Assembly: GCF_000471905.2 (NCBI RefSeq)
Contig: NW_006497735.1
Coordinates: 2,267,693-2,331,692 of the forward strand
Length of the DNA: 64,000 bases
Source of the DNA: Amborella trichopoda
Taxonomy: Eukaryota > Streptophyta > Magnoliopsida > Amborellales > Amborellaceae
Reading direction: 5' to 3'
Position numbers and translations under genes: made by a program
Shown: positions 58,509 to 64,000 of the stretch, piece after piece
Position numbering within the stretch: the stretch's first letter is position 1
Layout of the letters: each line of letters opens with the position of its first letter
The notes under the pieces: model-generated
The model's input: the letters and a program-made list of their open reading frames with translations, nothing else
The model's database searches: none
What the model was told of the DNA's origin: nothing

Positions 58509-59526
58509 ATTCTATAATTTTGACTTGGACAAACCATTTTTGAATTAGTATTTTATCTATTAAATTCACTGAAGGGAGAGTTACCAGATAAGGTTTCTTT
58601 TCTGATGATTCTGGAATCTCTTCTGGTTCTTCCATTATGATTTGATCAAAATCTATTTCATCCGTATCCGTATCTTGTGGAGATTGCTGTTGTAATTCTA
58701 AAATTTTTATTCTATTTTTTAATTGAGATACTGCTTTCTTAATTTCTTTGATTTCTTGTTTTAAATCAGAAATTGAAGGTTTCTTTTGTTGAGAAGTATG
58801 TTGTTCACTTACTCTCTTCATTATTGCAGCAAAATTGTATTCATCAAGAGATTTATTGATGGGAGGTGTTTTTGCTTTATTTTTAGTTATAGAAATAAAT
58901 TGAGTATTGACAGACCTTTTTTCATCTGGATCAGTAATTTTTTCAATAATGTCTAAGATGAAATTATCTTCTTGGATAAGTGTATGAAGGTTATGTGAAG
59001 GTATGGGACAGCTGCAATCATTATCTTTCATTGGATTTGATGATTCTGACTCTGTTGAAGTATAAGAATCAGATGAGTCTGTCCATAACAGATCATCATC
59101 TTGTATATTTTCTATGTAAGAACTGGAGGAAGTATCTGAAGATGTAGAATCATAATTGATTATATTATATAATTTTGTTTTAATTGTATCATCTAACTGT
59201 AATGACTCTATTTTCTTTTTTAATTTATATTGATGTTTATAATGACCAACTTCACCACACTTATAATATACTAGAAGTTTTCTTTTATGTTTTGTGTGGG
59301 AAGAAAATGTATTGATCAATTTTCGTTTAGATTTTTTGTATTGTTTCTGGTCTTTAGTAGATTTGGATTTATTCTTGTCATGTTTACATTTTTTCTTTTT
59401 CTTATAGAGTTTTTCAGGCATATTTTTTCTATCAAGATAATATCCAAATTGTTCACAAAAATCACCAAGTTCTTTACGCTTTGTGATTTGTTGTTTATCC
59501 AATTGTTTTTTAAGTTTCATATCTGT
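58509..59526 (-). pseudogene. Pararetrovirus coat-protein C-terminal segment, copy 3
   Basis: Open minus frame of about 340 codons from MKLKKQLDKQ to the protease boundary. It keeps CAA (Gln) where copy 1 has a stop at 51711. Its zinc knuckle is damaged: the first Cys (codon 59266-59268) and last Cys (codon 59227-59229) both read Tyr, giving YYKCGEVGHYKHQY. Confidence 0.85.
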
Positions 59527-59838
59527 GCCGGACTGTAGATCCTGGGCGTTTTGGTATCAGAGCCATACAGTAGAACTGTCCAAATAATGGAACTGTGTAA
59601 ACAGTTAAACTGTAACAAACAGCAATACTATTCCTCAACAGTAAACTGTAAGAGGTAAAAATTACATTTTTACTAACGAAACCGAATTAAATTTACACCC
59701 AAGAAAGTTGGTCCGAGAGTTAAGACAAGAGACGAAAGGACAAGCCTAGGCAAAGTACCCGCCAAGGCCAGGAAGAGCCGCTTAAGGGAACACGTTGGAC
59801 CCTTGATCGTCCAGATTGTCATTATCCGCAACCTACTG
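59527..59838 (+). other. Pararetrovirus leader end and primer site, copy 4
   Basis: Begins about 25 nt before the primer site (TGGTATCAGAGCCAT, 59552-59566) and runs to the ORF1 ATG at 59839. Confidence 0.85.
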
Positions 59839-62528
59839 ATGGCAAATTTAATTAGGAATCTTACAGGTAAGAATGCAACTTCATCTCAAACACTCAGAGT
59901 TAAAAATAAGGAACAAATCATAATAAATGACATTGAAGATCACATTCAGGATTGGAATATTTCCAAGGTACTAATAACAGATATTTATCATAAAGGATCA
60001 TTTAAATTTAAAAAGGGGTTATGCTATAAAGACAGTAGAAAAAAGCTTGTCTGTTACACAGAATCAGGAAGACTTTCAACTAATATCCAAAAAAGTTATT
60101 GATAAACATAAGGAAAATCAGTACAAATAATTTACACATTGGCCTTATTCAAATAGCCATTAAACCTTTAACCCGATTAGGGTTATACACCTCAGTGCTT
60201 GTATGCCTAAGAGATACAAGACAATAATTTTACTGATTCGCTCCTAGGCATGGTTGAATCCAGCCTGTGTAGTGGACCAATATATTTTAACTGTTTTCCA
60301 AATTTTTCAGTTTCTTTAACTGACCCAAATATATTAAATATACTATCTATCAATCTGAAAACCCATGGATTCAATATGATACATGGTTCCCAACATTTAG
60401 CCATAGTATACAGAATATAATTTAAAGTAATGAATACCCTTTGTTCTAATATTATGAGAATGGATAAAAAAGATCAAACCATATTATTCCAAACAAATAT
60501 GGAAAAATCCCATACTATTGTACTTAAAACAATCAAATGGTCAGATATTGTTTTACCACAGTCTTGGGCATTGCAACATGCAAATCAACCCCAAGAAGTA
60601 CCAAGTCATAATATTCCAAATCAAATTATTGAACATCCAGATGGGAATATTGAAATAAAATTCCAACAAATACAGGATGACATAAATATAAATAGGAAAA
60701 GAAATAAAAAACCAATAATACCAAGTAGAAAATCTTGTTCTACTACTCCTGATGTCATTATACTTCCTCCTTCTCAATCTTCTTCTTCTCAAACAATACC
60801 TTATTCAGATTTACAATTCCAAAGAATACGAAGAACAGCTGACCATGTTGTTCTCCCTACTTATACTCCTGAGCCAAGTATAGAAGAATTTCAAATATTG
60901 ACCTTACAAATAAAGGATAATATAGAAGATAATAATGCTTCTGATATATATACTCATGAATATACAAATGAATATTTAGCAGCCAAATTAGAAAAAAAGA
61001 GGAAGAAAATCAAGACTAAATATATCAAGCAAGATTATATTTCAAATGAAAATAAACATATTAGAGAATGGTATCTTACAACAGTACCATTAAAATTAAG
61101 AAAATTATTACAAGCAAAATATAATAAATTTCTCAAAAAAAAAAGAGAAACAAAAGGATATTTTATATGGCTAAAAGAAAAATATCAAGATAAAATGAAT
61201 ATTCCTTCATTTGATAATCTTCAAACTTTGGAAGAAAAAACTTATATGAGCACAGATGGAACTACTACTGCTAGTACATATCCTCCTGAAAAGAGTATAA
61301 TACTTAAAGGAGTCACTCCATCTAATAAAGGAGAACCACCTCAATCTTTATATGATATTATTGCTACTCCATATAAAGTCTTACCCAAAGAACTTGGTAA
61401 AAAACAAGAGTTAATACCTCATATTGTGGAACAAAATAATTATACAAATTTGTATATGCAATCTTTAGGAAAACAGGCGGAAAGAATAGAAAGACTAGTG
61501 TCAAAGGAAAAAATAACTCCTTCCCCTCCTAAAGCAGTTTTGTTCAAACCACCTCCAGAATTAAATAAAAATAAATTTCATATTGGAGACAATAATAAAT
61601 CCCTAATGGATCAATTAATAGCCAAACTAGCTCAGCTAGATATTAAAGGAATACCATCTCCCAAACTTACTATTCCTACAACAAATATACCTAGTCCAAT
61701 ACCGGAATCTTCGGATAAAGGCAAAGCTAAAATTCCAGAACATGAAACGATGATGCTTCAAGAAGAACCAATAATAGAAGATACTATCCAAAATCAAGAA
61801 CATGCATTTATGGATACCACTCCTATTAATATAACTGATAATATGAATAGAATAGCTTATGGAAAAAATTGGAAACCAATTACTGCCCTTCCATATCATA
61901 AAAGACCTACACCTGTTGACATTCAACTTGAAGAGGATGCTATACAACAAGTAGTATCATACTCGGGAAGATCAATAGTCAATTGGACAATAGATGGTTT
62001 ATCTGAATTAAAAATTTTAGATGTCATGAGCATATGACAATGTTTGCCTCTGCAAATAAAATGGCAGGCAACCCAGATCAAGAGGTTGCAAAAGCAATAG
62101 TTAATGGATTTACTGGATGGTTAAGAGGATGGTGAGATTTTTATGATGAAACAAAACATAGGATCCTCAACAATACTAGACAATGGACCGCCAGAAACAA
62201 ACAAAATCAAGAAATAATCTAGACGAAAAGTAATGCCGTCAACACTTTAATATATACCATTACACTTCACTTTGTAGGCAGTACAGCACTGTTAGCAGCA
62301 AGATCAGAGGATCTTCTTTCCATTCTTCTTTGTCTTACATTATCTCATTATAAATGATATAAAGATGTATTTTTCTCACGATTATTAATACGAGAAGACT
62401 GTCAACTAGACCACTGAAAAGAAAAATTCATAGCCGGACTACCATATTTATTTGCTGAAAAGGTTAAGGAAAGACTTAAGAAAAAACATGATGGAATCAT
62501 TATATACTCATCTTATACACTTGAAGAA
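59839..62528 (+). pseudogene. Pararetrovirus ORF1 (movement and part of coat), copy 4
   Basis: Same protein order as 47973-50700. The movement-protein core is frameshifted several times (for example an extra base near 60013, an extra base near 60127, two bases lost near 60223). From about 60430 a 535-codon frame covers the linker and coat-protein start. Another base is lost near 62027, and later stops occur (TGA near 62133, TAG near 62221). It is cut at 62528. An open frame starting at 60430 is not a native start. Confidence 0.88.
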
Positions 62529-63190
62529 CTTTATTGATGGGAGGTGTTTTTGCTTTATTTTTAGTTATAGAAATAAATTGAGTAATGACAGACCTTTTTT
62601 CATCTGGATCAGTAATTTTTTCAATAATGTCTGAGATGAAATTATCTTCTTGGGTAAGTGTATGAAGGTTATGTGAAGGTATGGGACAGCTGCAATCATT
62701 ATCTTTCATTGGATTTGATGATTCTGACTCTGTTGAAGTATAAGAATCAGATGAGTCTGTCCATAACAGATCATCATCTTGTATATTTTCTATATAAGAA
62801 CTAGAGGAAGTATCTGAAGATGTAGAATCATAATTGATTATATTATATAATTTTGTTTTAATTGTATCATCTAACTGTAAGGACTCTATTTTTCTTTTTT
62901 AATTTACATTGATGTTTATAATGACCAACTTTACCACACTTATAACATACTGGAAGTTCTCTTTTATGTTTTGTGTGGGGAGAAAATTTATTGATCAATT
63001 TTCGTTTAGATTTTTTGTATTGTTTATGGTCTTTAGTAAATTTGGATTTATTCTTGTCATGTTTATATTTTTTATTTTTCTTATAGAGTTTTTCAAGCAT
63101 ATTTTTTCTATCAAGATAATATCCAAATTGTTCACAAAAATCACCAAGTTCTTTACGCTTTGTGATTTGTTATTTATCCAATTGTTTTTT
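62529..63190 (-). pseudogene. Pararetrovirus coat-protein fragment, copy 5
   Basis: Minus strand, with an intact CCHC (CYKCGKVGHYKHQC, about 62910-62950) but an extra base just after it that shifts the frame. It ends in LDK(Q) codons at about 63190, exactly where a (TA)n tract begins; this is the right edge of the virus cluster. Confidence 0.85.
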
Positions 63191-63211
63191 AATATATATA
63201 TATATATATAG
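63190..63211. repeat. (TA)n tract at the virus-cluster edge
   Basis: ATATATATATATATATATA directly abuts coat-protein sequence. A second (TA)n tract lies at 63568-63587. Confidence 0.9.
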
Positions 63212-63221
63212 AGAAAGAGAG

Positions 63222-63565
63222 AGAGAGGTTTTAGGGTGCTTACACTATGGAGTTATTTTAAGATACTTACAATATGGAGTTATTTTAGGGTGCTTCATTA
63301 TGGAGTAATTTATCATTATACTCAACAAAATTTGGACACTTGTATACCATTGTTTTGTTTATAGAGCTCTTTTTTAATAAGGGTATTTTTGGACACTTAT
63401 ATGCCCTTGTTTTGTAAATGCCACTAATGTGCTCCATATGGGTGATGTCACACCCCATGTAGACTTCTCCTAATTAAAAAAATGCAACATGTATAAAACA
63501 AGGGTAAAGAAGTGTCCAAAATTTGTTGAGTACAATGATAAATTATTCCATAGTATAAGCACCCT
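63222..63565. mobile_element. MITE with 55-bp inverted termini
   Basis: AGGGTGCTTCATTATGGAGT at 63287 (arm to 63341) is the inverse of ACTATGGAATAATTTATCAT-type sequence ending AGCACCCT at 63510-63565. Just left of it, two partial copies of the terminus (TTTTAGGGTGCTTACACTAT, AAGATACTTACAATATGGAG) are in tandem. No coding content. Confidence 0.75.
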
Positions 63566-63644
63566 AATATATATATATATATATATAGGAGGATGCTATG
63601 GTACGCCAATTTATGTATCGCTACACTACAAGCCGAACAGCGCA

Positions 63645-64000
63645 GATCGAATCTGGGCCGATTTGACAATCATAAATATCCGATAGTGTTTTATTTTTCA
63701 TTTTGTTCATACAAATCGGAATGATTTGAAATTTGGAGCGTGTGTTTATAAAAAATAGGCGAATCTACAAAAAATATAAAAAAATATTTTACATGAAATA
63801 AATAGACCAAAATACACCGGAAATGTTTCAGGGGTATTTAGGTCATTTTTTTGCAAATTATTATTTTTATATTTTTATTATGTGCGCCTCACTAAGATGT
63901 ACACAGCTCCAAATTTCATATCATTCCGATTTGTAAAAATAAAATTAAAATTTAAACACTCTCAGACAACCATGACCGTCAGATTGGCCCAGATTCAATA
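63645..64000. mobile_element. Long inverted-repeat element, cut by window end
   Basis: The left arm (GAATCTGGGCCGATTTGACA, later CAAATCGGAATGATTTGAAA) is the inverse of the right arm (TTTCATATCATTCCGATTTG, later TCAGATTGGCCCAGATTC). The arms exceed 100 bp with a short AT-rich spacer. The right arm runs to the end of the window. Confidence 0.7.

Larger units (their letters stand above)
43740..63190. mobile_element. Endogenous pararetrovirus cluster (Caulimoviridae), rearranged
   Basis: About a dozen segments of related pararetroviral genomes join with switches of strand. Minus: 43740-45245 (reverse transcriptase/RNase H), 52209-54783 (leader, promoter, ORF2, RNase H tail), 55070-56663, 57351-57560, 58509-59526 and 62529-63190. 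Plus: 45246-52215, 54784-54858, 54859-55069, 56664-57350, 57561-58508 and 59527-62528. The protein order (movement, coat with CCHC, protease, reverse transcriptase/RNase H), a tRNA-Met primer site and lack of integrase mark Caulimoviridae. One long ORF1 plus a separate downstream ORF2 most resembles endogenous florendo- or petuvirus-like lineages; this is inference. Movement-protein starts occur three times, so at least three genome equivalents contributed. Confidence 0.9.

Noticed and set aside
1-64000. tRNA, rRNA genes and CRISPR arrays
   Set aside because: No cloverleaf, rRNA block or spaced identical repeats with unique spacers was seen; the TGGTATCA words are primer sites, not tRNA genes.

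Overview
The window is nuclear DNA from a flowering plant. It is AT-rich and repeat-dense. It carries interrupted serine carboxypeptidase-like (SCPL) genes with GT..AG introns, plant-type LTR retrotransposons and LINEs, many MITE-like inverted-repeat elements, and a rearranged endogenous pararetrovirus (Caulimoviridae) cluster. The species cannot be named from sequence alone. I see no bacterial operons, CRISPR array, rRNA or tRNA gene.

Layout. (1) 1-12 kb: a gypsy gag scrap, a terminal-inverted-repeat element filled with minisatellites (713-2269), and a near-identical 2.9 kb direct duplication (1985-4911 and 4932-7861) split by a 20-N gap. The duplication carries two copies of exon 2 of SCPL gene A, whose exon 1 lies at 11634-11785 on the minus strand. 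(2) 12-17 kb: MITE relics, a decayed Ty1/copia gag-protease-integrase fragment, and short tandem repeats. (3) 17.3-42.9 kb: SCPL gene B on the minus strand, spread over about 25.6 kb. Nine exons are recognised with good splice phase and a tenth is weak. It has an in-frame stop beside the catalytic serine. One intron holds a Ty3/gypsy element (20878-31839); a LINE is nested in its gag and a TIR DNA element in its 3' LTR. An RTE-type LINE lies at about 40.9-42.4 kb. (4) 43.7-63.2 kb: the pararetrovirus cluster, made of about a dozen plus and minus segments of related viral genomes. (5) 63.2-64 kb: a (TA)n tract and two inverted-repeat elements.

The virus layout can be read by comparing segments. 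A tRNA-Met primer-binding site is followed by a short leader, then ORF1 (movement protein, coat protein with a CCHC knuckle, aspartic protease, reverse transcriptase, RNase H), then a second ORF of unknown function, then a TATA promoter and a roughly 700-nt leader leading back to the primer site. No segment is a complete, intact genome: each copy is truncated, inverted, frameshifted or stopped. The most striking architecture is a 2.4 kb inverted repeat of ORF2, promoter and leader on both sides of one ORF1 copy, with the promoters facing each other and the right junction falling inside the primer-binding site.

No gene in the window looks fully intact. SCPL gene A is incomplete here and may continue to the left; gene B reads as a pseudogene. 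Domain assignments come from motif recognition and copy-to-copy comparison inside the window, without database searches.
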